The position numbers and the translations under genes were made by a program. From NCBI GenBank assembly GCA_033763635.1, contig JANRKG010000105.1, positions 1 to 8,957 of the forward strand: a stretch of 8,957 bases of DNA, in the 5' to 3' direction. The notes below the pieces were generated by a model. That model was not told the origin of the DNA. It ran no database searches and saw only the letters and a list, made by a program, of their open reading frames with translations. Position 1 is the stretch's first letter. Each line of letters begins with the position of its first letter. Source of the DNA: JANRKG01 sp033763635 (GTDB lineage: Bacteria; Cyanobacteriota; Cyanobacteriia; GCF-001939115). This document shows, one piece after another, positions 1-6,791 of this stretch.

Positions 1-82
1 GGTATTGGCTGAGGATACAGTAGTTCCAGTACCCTTTCTTCCAAACTTTGGGGGGATGGGACGTAGTACCTGTGACCGTCAT
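1..82 (-). CDS. 5' end of an unidentified gene, cut by the window edge
   Basis: An open frame starts with ATG at 82-80 and stays open to base 1, giving 27 codons (start MTVTGTTSHPPKVWKKGYWN, then YCILSQY). The start is well supported. Its ATG overlaps the TGA of the upstream 157-aa gene as ATGA, and AAGGAGG (87-93 read on the minus strand) sits 4 nt before it. This is the typical arrangement of a translationally coupled second gene in an operon. The visible N-terminus has no signal peptide or membrane segment and is rich in Thr, Lys and aromatic residues. I do not recognise the family from 27 residues. The start call is fairly secure; the function is unknown. Confidence 0.62.
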   Translation of the reverse strand, partial: MTVTGTTSHPPKVWKKGYWNYCILSQY

Positions 83-552
83 GAAACCTCCTTCGGCGAT
101 CGGTTGAGAATGCGGATGAGAAGCTGAATGCACACCTGTAACCCAAGCCGTTGCATCTCATGGGTCCGCTGGGGATGAGGGGGTTCGATCAGGGTTTGAT
201 AGGCTGTGAGAACGTTCACGACCAGGCATTTGAAGGGATGGAGCTTTTGTACAGACCGCACGCCTAAACGGTTGCCGTAATCCTGAACATACCAACTCTG
301 GGAAATGGAATGGGGAATTGCCGTCGGGGCAGGTTCCGCTGTTTCTAATAAATAGGTGACACAGTGATACAAGTCTTGTTGAGGAATCAGTTCTGGATGG
401 GAGAGGGCTTCTAGCAGAAGGGTAAGAACCTGATACAGGAAAATACGATCGCTTTCACTCAATCCACTCGCAGTGGGTAAGGGGTTCAGAGGGACGAGAA
501 AGAGGGTTGTGGGAGGTTGCACAGGGGTATCCATAGGCCGAGGTAAAACCAT
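79..552 (-). CDS. Hypothetical 157-aa protein, probably cyanobacterial
   Basis: The predicted soluble protein has 157 residues and no recognisable catalytic motif. The N-terminal ~35 residues are Pro/Thr-rich (MDTPVQPPTTLFLVPLNPLP). A predominantly helical, Leu-rich body follows, with segments such as IFLYQVLTLLLEAL (about 37-50) and LQVCIQLLIRIL (about 138-149). Pro-rich linkers lie near 73-80 and 124-128. There are no transmembrane segments of convincing length. The ATG at 552 has a GAGGAG about 12 nt upstream, which is rather far; an internal ATG at codon 7 is an alternative start. The 3' end overlaps a downstream gene by ATGA, so the two are probably co-transcribed. I do not recognise the family. 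That it is a real gene rests on length, the coupled downstream start and the absence of a better frame. Confidence 0.6.
   Translation of the reverse strand: MVLPRPMDTPVQPPTTLFLVPLNPLPTASGLSESDRIFLYQVLTLLLEALSHPELIPQQDLYHCVTYLLETAEPAPTAIPHSISQSWYVQDYGNRLGVRSVQKLHPFKCLVVNVLTAYQTLIEPPHPQRTHEMQRLGLQVCIQLLIRILNRSPKEVS
87..93 (-). promoter_or_regulatory. Strong Shine-Dalgarno site for the gene cut by the left edge
   Basis: Read on the minus strand this is AAGGAGG, ending 4 nt before the ATG at 82-80. It lies inside the last codons of the 157-aa gene. It is the strongest Shine-Dalgarno match I noticed in the window and decides the start of the partial downstream gene. Confidence 0.65.
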
Positions 553-997
553 GAGTGCTATTAACTCCTCGCTTGAAATTTCCCAAGTTATGCAGTTGTT
601 GGAGAGAAAGGGGCGATCGTCAAGAACTTGATCGAGTAGCTTGCTTTGGGCTGGGTCAGTTCTAGTATCTTTGAACTTCTTGCCTCGCTTGTTGTCTAGC
701 CTTCACTATCTCGATAGTTCTGAGAAGCTTGAACCTATGCAACAGTTCCCCTTGAATCGAAAAGTCTGCTAAAGGTAAGAGAAAATCAGGCGATTTCTGA
801 AAAAGAAGTTGCCAATGGGTTGCCCTTCGACTTCGCTCAGGGCACGGATGCTGGTTGAGCGAAGCCGAAACCAGCGGGGAATTTACTTACTAGGAATCTC
901 CTAAAGAATCAAACGGAAATTTCAAAACTGAACTGCAAGTCAATGGGTAGAACACAAAAATTCACGCTTTAATGAAGAAAAGTTTGGAAAATTCCCT
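553..997. other. Intergenic region between divergent genes, with repeats
   Basis: These 445 bases separate the minus-strand 157-aa gene from the plus-strand operon, so promoters for both should lie here. I find no convincing -35/-10 pair. A TTTAAT at 968-973 could serve as a -10 for the operon but has no matching -35. Two small dyads are present, TCAAG-AA-CTTGA near 618-629 and ACTATC-TC-GATAGT at 705-718. The structured repeat at 821-875 is listed separately. No open frame here looks coding: a 26-codon frame from ATG 551 overlaps the divergent start, and a 9-codon frame at 972-1001 runs into the operon start. Confidence 0.6.
821..875. repeat. Double-hairpin intergenic repeat with complementary loops
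   Basis: Hairpin 1 pairs TGCCCT (821-826) with AGGGCA (839-844) around a 12-nt loop. Hairpin 2 pairs GCTGGTT (850-856) with AACCAGC (869-875) around a second 12-nt loop. The loops TCGACTTCGCTC (827-838) and GAGCGAAGCCGA (857-868) are complementary at 11 of 12 positions, so the unit can also fold as one long hairpin. The core CTTCGACTTCGCTCAG is, from memory, a dispersed intergenic repeat in many cyanobacterial and other bacterial genomes. It is followed by no T tract, so it is not an obvious terminator. Confidence 0.7.
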
Positions 998-2188
998 GTG
1001 ACAGAGACTACGATTTTTCGATCGCGATGGGATGGCAGTGTGATTGCCCAAAATGGGCTGGTAGTCGGTGAACTGCTGTTAGCAGTCATCTGCGGGTTGG
1101 GATTCGTAGCTCTGGGAACGGGGGGCGGTGCCTGGATTCTGGGAGGAATTGCGGCAGGGACGATCGGGTTTTCTCTGTATCGGGCCTGGTTTAAGGTTGC
1201 GATCGACCCAAATCGAACGGCCCGCAAGTTGGGGCAAATCCTGATCGGGTTAACGGTTGGGTTCTCAATCCAGCACGATAGTTTGTCTGCTCTCTCGTTT
1301 CAGGTGCCCCTCCTCATCGGGGTGGCGTTTTTTCTGCTGTTTAATGGCAGCCTGATTGGGTATTTGTATTCTCGTTTAGAGAAGACGGATTTGTTGACGG
1401 CAACCCTGGCAACGATTCCGGGTAATGTGGGGGTGATGGCAAGTATCGCTGCGGATTATGGGCGGAATACGGCGCTAGTTTCCCTGGTACAACTCTTGCG
1501 CTTTACTAGCATCATTATCGTGGTGCCTCTGGTTGCGAATGTTGCCAATCCCCGCGATGTCGGTGCCACGATTCATTCCCTGATTACAAACCTCCAATCT
1601 TTCTCAACCACCTCTCTCTTGATGCTGTCTGGGGTGGTGGGTCTGGCGGTGCTAGCGGCTTTGGGGGGAAATCGCCTCAAAATGCCCGTTGCCAACTTTA
1701 TCTGCCCGATCGCAGTAGGCATTCTTGTGTCCCAGGTCGCAACCTTTCCCGCTTTTTCTGAGTTGGCAGGTTTAAGTATCCCGCTTCTATTGAAAGTGAT
1801 TGGACAGATTCTTTTGGGAATTACGATCGGGGAATACTGGGCGATGAATCCCCACCTCAAACAAGTGACGGCTTTCCGGGCGATGATCCCCGTTGCTCTG
1901 ACGTTTCTGGGTGGGTTCACCGCTGCCCAATTGCTGCACCTCGTAACCCAGTGGGATTGGTTGACTTGTTTACTGGTGGCTGCGCCTGGTGGTTCTCCGG
2001 AAATGATCTGGATTGCCCTGGCCCTTAACCACAATATCGAAATCGTAACCGCCAGCCATGTCATCCGGTTGCTCACCATTAACCTGTCGATTCCCCTTCT
2101 GATTTCCCTCGTTACCCTGTTGGAACAGCGCATCAGTGTTTCAATGAAAGAGCGTTCTGGGAAGTCAATCAGCGATATCCCTGGATAA
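998..2188 (+). CDS. AbrB-family (PF05145-type) integral membrane protein, putative transporter
   Basis: This 396-aa polytopic membrane protein has roughly ten hydrophobic segments. Two copies of the family signature mark the internal duplication typical of AbrB-like membrane proteins (historically 'ammonia monooxygenase, putative'). The first is TIPGNVGVMASI at about 139-150, followed by the VSLVQLLRFTSIIIVVPL segment. The second is AAPGGSPEMIWI at about 328-339, followed by HVIRLLTINLSIPLL. Length matches the family. It is unrelated to the AbrB transcription factors; the substrate is not established, and the ammonia monooxygenase name should not be taken as function. The start is GTG at 998, with GGAA 8 nt upstream; no other start codon lies in frame after the upstream stop at 929. 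It is the first gene of a four-gene operon and is followed after 9 nt by the VTT-domain gene. A 9-codon frame (972-1001) overlaps its start. Confidence 0.85.
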   Translation: MTETTIFRSRWDGSVIAQNGLVVGELLLAVICGLGFVALGTGGGAWILGGIAAGTIGFSLYRAWFKVAIDPNRTARKLGQILIGLTVGFSIQHDSLSALSFQVPLLIGVAFFLLFNGSLIGYLYSRLEKTDLLTATLATIPGNVGVMASIAADYGRNTALVSLVQLLRFTSIIIVVPLVANVANPRDVGATIHSLITNLQSFSTTSLLMLSGVVGLAVLAALGGNRLKMPVANFICPIAVGILVSQVATFPAFSELAGLSIPLLLKVIGQILLGITIGEYWAMNPHLKQVTAFRAMIPVALTFLGGFTAAQLLHLVTQWDWLTCLLVAAPGGSPEMIWIALALNHNIEIVTASHVIRLLTINLSIPLLISLVTLLEQRISVSMKERSGKSISDIPG

Positions 2189-2197
2189 CAAACCGTG

Positions 2198-2938
2198 ATG
2201 AACTGGAAAGCTTTTGGGAAAGTTGTTCTCGTCCTCTATAGTTGCGTGAGTTTAGGGGCGATCGTCCTGCCGTTTGCAACTCCGACCCTGGCTGACCCGA
2301 TCACTAGCGCTGCTGGATTTGCCCCTCAAGTTTGGCTCCAAACCGGGTTGCAATGGATCGATAGTTTGGGAGCGACGGGAGGGCTAGTTTTTGTGGGCCT
2401 GTATGTGTTGGCGACGATCACCTTTATTCCTGGTACGGTGCTGACTCTGGGGGCAGGGGTCTTGTTTGGGGTGGTGCTGGGATCGGTGTATGTGTTTGTG
2501 GGGGCAACGCTGGGCGCGATTGCGGCGTTTCTGATCGGTCGATATCTGGTGCGCGATCGGGTCAGTCAAACGATTGCGAATCATGGAAAATTCAAGGCCA
2601 TTGATAAGGCAATTGCACGGGAGGGGTTCAAAATTGTGTTGCTTACTCGTCTTTCTCCGTTGTTTCCGTTTAATTTGCTGAATTATGCGCTGGGAGTTAC
2701 GGGGGTGACGCTCAAAGATTATGCGCTGGCTTGCGTGGGAATGATTCCGGGAACGGTGATGTATGTGTACATCGGTTCTCTCGCGGGAGATTTGGCAAGA
2801 CTTGGGGCGAGAAATCAGGCTGCCAACCCAACGGCTCAGATGGCTTTGAATACCGTTGGGTTTGTGGCGACGGTTGTGGTCACTCTATATATCACTCGCA
2901 TTGCCCGAAAAGCTTTGTCGGAAACGGTTGAATCTTAG
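2198..2938 (+). CDS. TVP38/TMEM64-family (VTT domain, DedA-like) membrane protein
   Basis: This is a 246-aa inner-membrane protein of the SNARE-associated/VTT family (PF09335 type). Visible are an N-terminal membrane segment (about 7-28), the first re-entrant region with FIPGTVLTLGAGVLFG (about 76-91), and the hallmark second half (about 144-185). The latter carries FKIVLLTRLSPLFPFNLLNY, then ALGVTGVTLKDY and GMIPGTVMYVYIGSLAGDL. A final membrane segment lies near 218-235. Relatives act as lipid scramblases or flippases in eukaryotes and in membrane or envelope homeostasis in bacteria; the role here is not known. A GTG at 2195 directly precedes the ATG at 2198, and I prefer ATG. No clear Shine-Dalgarno is visible, consistent with coupling to the abrB-like gene 9 nt upstream. 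The stop lies 10 nt before the preferred start of the disulfide reductase gene. Confidence 0.87.
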   Translation: MNWKAFGKVVLVLYSCVSLGAIVLPFATPTLADPITSAAGFAPQVWLQTGLQWIDSLGATGGLVFVGLYVLATITFIPGTVLTLGAGVLFGVVLGSVYVFVGATLGAIAAFLIGRYLVRDRVSQTIANHGKFKAIDKAIAREGFKIVLLTRLSPLFPFNLLNYALGVTGVTLKDYALACVGMIPGTVMYVYIGSLAGDLARLGARNQAANPTAQMALNTVGFVATVVVTLYITRIARKALSETVES

Positions 2939-2942
2939 GGAG
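2937..2942 (+). promoter_or_regulatory. Ribosome binding site deciding the reductase start
   Basis: AGGGAG overlaps the stop codon of the VTT-domain gene. It lies 6 nt before ATG 2949 and only 3 nt before ATG 2946, favouring the second of the two tandem ATGs. It also argues against the longer frame from 2856, which would overlap the upstream gene by 83 bases. Confidence 0.6.
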
Positions 2943-2948
2943 AAAATG

Positions 2949-4496
2949 ATGGTTGAGTCCACTACCCCTGTTACGCTTTCCCCGATGGATTCCTACAACC
3001 AACACCTGATCGCCCAGGTGCATCCCGCTGACTGGGTGAATCCCCAACCTGCGGATTGCTATGACCTGGTGGTGATTGGGGCAGGGACAGCAGGATTAGT
3101 GGTCGCCGCAGGGGCCGCAGGGTTAGGGATTGGCTTAAAGGTGGCTCTGATTGAGCGGTACCTGTTGGGCGGGGACTGTCTGAATGTCGGTTGTGTTCCG
3201 TCCAAAGCGCTGATCCGATCGTCGCGAGTCGTAGCAGAAATGCGGGACAGCGATCGGTTTGGGATAAAGCCTCCGACCAGCATTGAGGTGGACTTTAGGG
3301 CAGTAATGGAGCGGATGCGACGGGTACGATCGGACATCAGCCATCACGATTCCGTTGAACGGTTCCAAAAGCTGGGAGTGGATGTTTTTCTGGGGCAGGG
3401 GGTTTTTCAGTCGGGAAATACGATCGCAGTAGAAAACAGGATTTTGCGGTTTAAAAAAGCGGTGATCGCTACGGGAGCCAGAGCCACCCACCCTACCATT
3501 CCGGGTCTGGCAGAAGCAGGATTTCTGACGAATGAAACGGTTTTTTCTTTGACGGAGCTTCCCAAACGACTGGCGGTGATGGGTGGGGGGCCGATCGGTT
3601 GCGAGTTGGCTCAGGCATTTCAACGATTGGGTGCTCAAGTCGTCCTGTTCCACCAAAACGCTCACCTGTTGGATCGGGAGGATGCGGAGGCCGCGGAGAT
3701 TGTGCAGCAAACCTTTCTTCGGGAAGGAATTGATCTCGTCCTGAGGAGTCAGGTTGAACGAGTCGAAAAGACGGCTGAGGGCAAGATGATCCAATTTCAG
3801 CGGCAGGGACAGTCGGAGACGATCGTCGTGGATGAAATTCTGGTGGGTGCAGGGCGATCCCCCAATTGGGAAGGGCTAAACCTGGAGCAGGTCGGGGTGG
3901 ATTACGATCCTGCAACGGGTGTAAAGGTGAACGACTCTCTGCAAACGACGAATCCTCGGATTTATGCGGCGGGAGATATTTGCATGAACTGGAAGTTTAC
4001 CCATGCTGCCGATGCCGCTGCCCGTATCGTAATTAAGAATGCCCTATTCGCACCCTTGGGGCTGGGTCGTTCTAAACTTAGCGATTTAGTCATGCCCTGG
4101 ACTACCTACACCGATCCTGAAATTGCCCATGTCGGGCTGTATGAAGCGGAGGCTCAGGCGAAGGGCATTCCTGTGCGGACCCTCACGATTGCGATGCAGG
4201 ATGTCGATCGTGCCCTGACCGACGGAGAAGAAACGGGATTTGTCAAAATCCATTACCGATCGGGTTCGGACGAGATTTTAGGGGCAACGATCGTAGCTCG
4301 TCATGCTGGAGAAATGATCAGTGAGGTGACAACGGCGATCGTTCATAAAATTGGGCTGGGGAAATTGGCAAGTGTCATTCATCCCTATCCCACCCAGGCT
4401 GAGGGAATTAAGAAAGCCGCAGATACCTATCGCCGCACCTTACTCACCCCCCGCAGTAAAAAACTCCTGGGATTGTTAGCTAGGATCACTCCATGA
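2949..4496 (+). CDS. MerA-like FAD-dependent pyridine nucleotide-disulfide oxidoreductase
   Basis: This 515-aa class I flavin disulfide reductase (lipoamide dehydrogenase / mercuric reductase group) is probably cytosolic. After a ~38-residue extension comes the FAD-binding VVIGAGTAGL (Gly44, 46, 49) with Glu69 at the end of the second strand. The redox-active pair Cys77-x4-Cys82 follows in GGDCLNVGCVPSK. The NAD(P)-binding motif is MGGGPIGCEL (Gly212, 214, 217) and the second FAD motif is AAGD (340-343). The C-terminal dimerisation domain has the His478...Glu485 pair in HPYPTQAE, which acts as the acid-base dyad in this family. It lacks the N-terminal heavy-metal-binding domain and the C-terminal vicinal Cys pair of classical MerA, so mercury reduction cannot be assumed even though such proteins are often labelled mercuric reductase. 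A longer frame opens at 2856, but its first 31 codons overlap the VTT gene. The stop overlaps the next gene as ATGA. Confidence 0.88.
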   Translation: MVESTTPVTLSPMDSYNQHLIAQVHPADWVNPQPADCYDLVVIGAGTAGLVVAAGAAGLGIGLKVALIERYLLGGDCLNVGCVPSKALIRSSRVVAEMRDSDRFGIKPPTSIEVDFRAVMERMRRVRSDISHHDSVERFQKLGVDVFLGQGVFQSGNTIAVENRILRFKKAVIATGARATHPTIPGLAEAGFLTNETVFSLTELPKRLAVMGGGPIGCELAQAFQRLGAQVVLFHQNAHLLDREDAEAAEIVQQTFLREGIDLVLRSQVERVEKTAEGKMIQFQRQGQSETIVVDEILVGAGRSPNWEGLNLEQVGVDYDPATGVKVNDSLQTTNPRIYAAGDICMNWKFTHAADAAARIVIKNALFAPLGLGRSKLSDLVMPWTTYTDPEIAHVGLYEAEAQAKGIPVRTLTIAMQDVDRALTDGEETGFVKIHYRSGSDEILGATIVARHAGEMISEVTTAIVHKIGLGKLASVIHPYPTQAEGIKKAADTYRRTLLTPRSKKLLGLLARITP

Positions 4497-5566
4497 ATAC
4501 ACCGCATCTCGTCCCTTCTTTGCAGAAGCGAGGGTCTTCCCTGGCTGCTCCTAGTCTGCAATTGCAGCATCTTGCAGACATTGACCTGTCCTCCACACCC
4601 TGTCAGGGCAACTTTGCTGCTACCCTCGCAAAGCATGGTTGGGAAGCCCTCAGACCTGCCCAGTTTGAAATCTTTCAAATCAATGTCGGGAAACTCTGTA
4701 ACATGACCTGCCGCCACTGCCATGTGGATGCCGGACCCGATCGCAAAGAAATCATGGATCGGGAGACGATCGATGCCTGTCTCCATGCCCTGGATCAGAC
4801 GACAGCCCATACGGTAGACATCACGGGGGGTGCGCCAGAACTCAATCCCCATTTTCGGTATCTCGTCGATCAGTGTGTCTTGCGAGGCAAACGGGTGATC
4901 GATCGCTGTAACTTGACAGTGCTACTTCTGCCTACAATGGAGGATTTGCCAGGATGGTTGGCCGATCGAGGCATTGAGATTGTGTGTTCTCTCCCCCACT
5001 ACCGTCAGCGCAACACAGATGCTCAACGGGGAGACGGCACCTATGAAAAGTCTATTGAGGCGTTGCGCTACCTCAATGCAGTGGGGTACGGTCAGGGCAA
5101 CCCCGATCGTCAACTTACCCTGGTGAGTAATCCCGTTGGCGCTTTTCTCTCTCCAAAGCAGGGCCGTTTAGAGCAGGAATGGAAAACTGGACTCCTCAAA
5201 CATCAGGGAGTTACCTTCGATCGCCTGATCACCCTTAACAACATGCCGATCGCCCGCTACCTGGAATGGCTGGAGCAATCGGGCAATCTTCAGGGATATC
5301 TGGAACTTTTGGTGAATGCTTTCAATCCCGCTACTGTTCAAGGGCTGATGTGCCGCAACACCCTCTCTGTTTCCTGGGATGGTCGTTTGTATGACTGCGA
5401 CTTTAATCAAATGCTCAGCCTGGAAATTCAACAGGCTCCCGGTCAAACCCTGCACATCCGAGACTTTCACCCAGATCTGCTAGCCCAGCGCTCCATCCGC
5501 ACCGATCGCCATTGCTTCGGCTGCACCGCTGGTACAGGAAGTTCTTGCGGCGGCTCAATTGTTTGA
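4493..5566 (+). CDS. arsS: ArsS-type radical SAM protein with C-terminal Cys-rich domain
   Basis: This 357-aa protein carries the radical SAM iron-sulfur motif Cys69-x3-Cys73-x2-Cys76 in GKLCNMTCRHCHVDAGP, followed by the SAM-contacting TGGAPEL (111-117). The C-terminal half contains Cys287 (GLMCRNT), Cys302 (LYDCDFNQ) and a terminal cluster Cys341, Cys344, Cys352 in CFGCTAGTGSSCGG. This matches the radical SAM/DUF3641 family named ArsS, which in characterised cases transfers the 5'-deoxyadenosyl group to methylated arsenicals on the way to arsenosugars. Some relatives carry selenocysteine; here the positions I can see are ordinary Cys codons. The start ATG overlaps the reductase stop (ATGA), with AGGA (4482-4485) 7 nt upstream. 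It is the last gene of the operon. No arsM methyltransferase is visible in the window, so the substrate is inferred from the family only. Confidence 0.85.
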   Translation: MNTPHLVPSLQKRGSSLAAPSLQLQHLADIDLSSTPCQGNFAATLAKHGWEALRPAQFEIFQINVGKLCNMTCRHCHVDAGPDRKEIMDRETIDACLHALDQTTAHTVDITGGAPELNPHFRYLVDQCVLRGKRVIDRCNLTVLLLPTMEDLPGWLADRGIEIVCSLPHYRQRNTDAQRGDGTYEKSIEALRYLNAVGYGQGNPDRQLTLVSNPVGAFLSPKQGRLEQEWKTGLLKHQGVTFDRLITLNNMPIARYLEWLEQSGNLQGYLELLVNAFNPATVQGLMCRNTLSVSWDGRLYDCDFNQMLSLEIQQAPGQTLHIRDFHPDLLAQRSIRTDRHCFGCTAGTGSSCGGSIV

Positions 5567-5647
5567 CAGAAACAGGGGTAATAGAGAATGGGTCGTCGGA
5601 AACCAATCCTCAACCCCTATTTCCTATCACCCATTACCTATTTTCAT
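5567..5647. other. Convergent intergenic gap, weak hairpin arms
   Basis: This 81-bp gap lies between the converging operon and por. AGGGGT (5574-5579) can pair with ACCCCT (5613-5618), and AATGGGT (5588-5593 region) with ACCCATT (5629-5635), but the loops are long. The CCTAT/CCCATTACC wording on the right side resembles degenerate short tandem repeats common between cyanobacterial genes. A short T tract follows at about 5640-5644. It may act as a weak bidirectional terminator; the evidence is thin. Confidence 0.25.
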
Positions 5648-6610
5648 TCAAGCTAACCCAACCAACTTATGACTCAATTCCCACATCTTTTCTGCCCGCT
5701 CTTCATCACGAGCCTGAGGTGAAACTCGCTGCACGAAGGATTTTCCATCTTTCTTCTGACGATTCCCCCAACTCCAATAAGCTCCGGACTGTTTGTACTC
5801 CGGATCGGCAACCACCATTGCGACCCGTTCTCCTGAAAGCTCCTGGGACACATATCCCCCCGTAACATATTTCTGGAATAGAGGAAATATCTTCTGGAAG
5901 AGAGGATAGTGATTGCGGAACAGAGGCGTGTCCGCAACGCAACCCGGATAGAGGGAGGTGAAGGTAATGCCCGTTGACTCGTGATACCGCCGATGTAGTT
6001 CTCGCATGGTCAACACATTACAGACCTTACTGTCCTTATAGGCTTTCACAGGCTCAAATTTTTTCCCATCAATCATGGAGATGGGATCTTTGAAGCCTTC
6101 GGCAAAGCCCTGTAAGTCTCCTAAGTCAGGGCGAGGGGGAATTTTGCCACCGAGTTCATCTGGGTTGTGGGTAACAGTTCCCAGGATGACCAATCGACGA
6201 TCGGGATAGGTCGATTTTTTCATATCCTCCAGCAACAAATTACAGAGGAGAAAATGACTCAGGTGATTTGTGGTAACTGTTAACTCGTAGCCTTCTGGCG
6301 ATCGGAGTGGTTCTTTAATGAGGGGCATGTAGATCGCAGCATTACAGACCATTGCATCGAGCGATCGACCCAGGAGTCGAAACTCATGGACAAACTTACG
6401 AACACTCTCCAGGGAACCGAGGTCAACGTGCAAGAGGGTATAGTTTTCTTTGGAAATCCCAACCTCTTGGGCAACCTTCTCTGCTTTTGCCAAATCTCGG
6501 CAGGCCATGACGACATGCCATCCTCGCTTGGCAAGGGCCTTTGCGCCATACAAACCAACCCCTGAGGAAGCCCCTGTAATCACAACTGTTGGTTTTTGAT
6601 CTTGTGCCAT
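5648..6610 (-). CDS. por: Light-dependent NADPH:protochlorophyllide oxidoreductase
   Basis: This 320-aa short-chain dehydrogenase-type enzyme reduces the C17-C18 double bond of protochlorophyllide with NADPH and light, giving chlorophyllide in chlorophyll synthesis. The Rossmann nucleotide-binding loop is TGASSGVG (12-19), and ACRD (36-39) and CNAAIY (89-94) follow. The catalytic pair is Tyr191-x3-Lys195 in AYKDSKVCNVL. The conserved LYPGCVADTPLFRNHYPLFQ (220-239) includes Cys224, probably the active-site cysteine studied in other POR enzymes. The POR-specific insertion after the Tyr/Lys motif and the C-terminal GAYWSWGNRQKKDG (276-289) are intact, and length is normal (~320). The start ATG at 6610 gives the usual N-terminus; only a weak AAGAA-type ribosome site precedes it. 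It is monocistronic by context, convergent with arsS and downstream of the pentapeptide gene after 181 bp. Confidence 0.96.
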   Translation of the reverse strand: MAQDQKPTVVITGASSGVGLYGAKALAKRGWHVVMACRDLAKAEKVAQEVGISKENYTLLHVDLGSLESVRKFVHEFRLLGRSLDAMVCNAAIYMPLIKEPLRSPEGYELTVTTNHLSHFLLCNLLLEDMKKSTYPDRRLVILGTVTHNPDELGGKIPPRPDLGDLQGFAEGFKDPISMIDGKKFEPVKAYKDSKVCNVLTMRELHRRYHESTGITFTSLYPGCVADTPLFRNHYPLFQKIFPLFQKYVTGGYVSQELSGERVAMVVADPEYKQSGAYWSWGNRQKKDGKSFVQRVSPQARDEERAEKMWELSHKLVGLA

Positions 6611-6791
6611 TTTCTTAAACTTTAACTGTGTTGATCACTGTAGATTTGACTGGTCCCATGTTCTCATATCCATGAACCTCACAGTTTTTAATTTTTAGTT
6701 ATATTCATTTGCACTTTTTCATAATAGAAAAGGCAAATCATCACCCTAAGAAAGCCTTTAGGGACTTCAACAACAATCTTTTTAAAATTGA
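6611..6791. other. AT-rich spacer upstream of por
   Basis: These 181 bases lie between two minus-strand genes and should contain the por promoter. Read on the minus strand, TATTAT and TATAAC sequences at roughly 6690-6727 could be -10 elements, but neither has a fitting -35. A short dyad CCCTAA (6744-6749) / TTAGGG (6758-6763) lies about 30 bp after the pentapeptide stop and might be a remnant terminator; on the minus strand it is not followed closely by a T run. No coding frame is visible. Confidence 0.4.

Noticed and set aside
551..631. 26-codon plus-strand frame starting MSAINSSLEISQ
   Set aside because: It overlaps the divergent gene's start codon, has no ribosome site and ends quickly; a frameshift continuation gives nothing recognisable.
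705..718. Dyad ACTATC-TC-GATAGT
   Set aside because: Six-base arms are expected by chance at this scale and no known operator consensus fits.
1573..2133. 186-codon minus-strand frame inside the AbrB-like gene
   Set aside because: It is an antisense shadow of a strongly supported membrane-protein gene, with Arg-rich composition and no sensible domain.
3135..3915. Long minus-strand frames (219 and 140 codons) opposite the reductase
   Set aside because: They mirror a gene with intact catalytic motifs, overlap each other in different frames and show no family features.
5512..5865. 117-codon plus-strand frame across the arsS end and the por 3' region
   Set aside because: It is out of frame with arsS and antisense to por; composition is Pro/His-rich without motifs.
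6744..6763. CCCTAA/TTAGGG dyad as a terminator of the pentapeptide gene
   Set aside because: The stem is only 6 bp and no T run follows closely on the minus strand.
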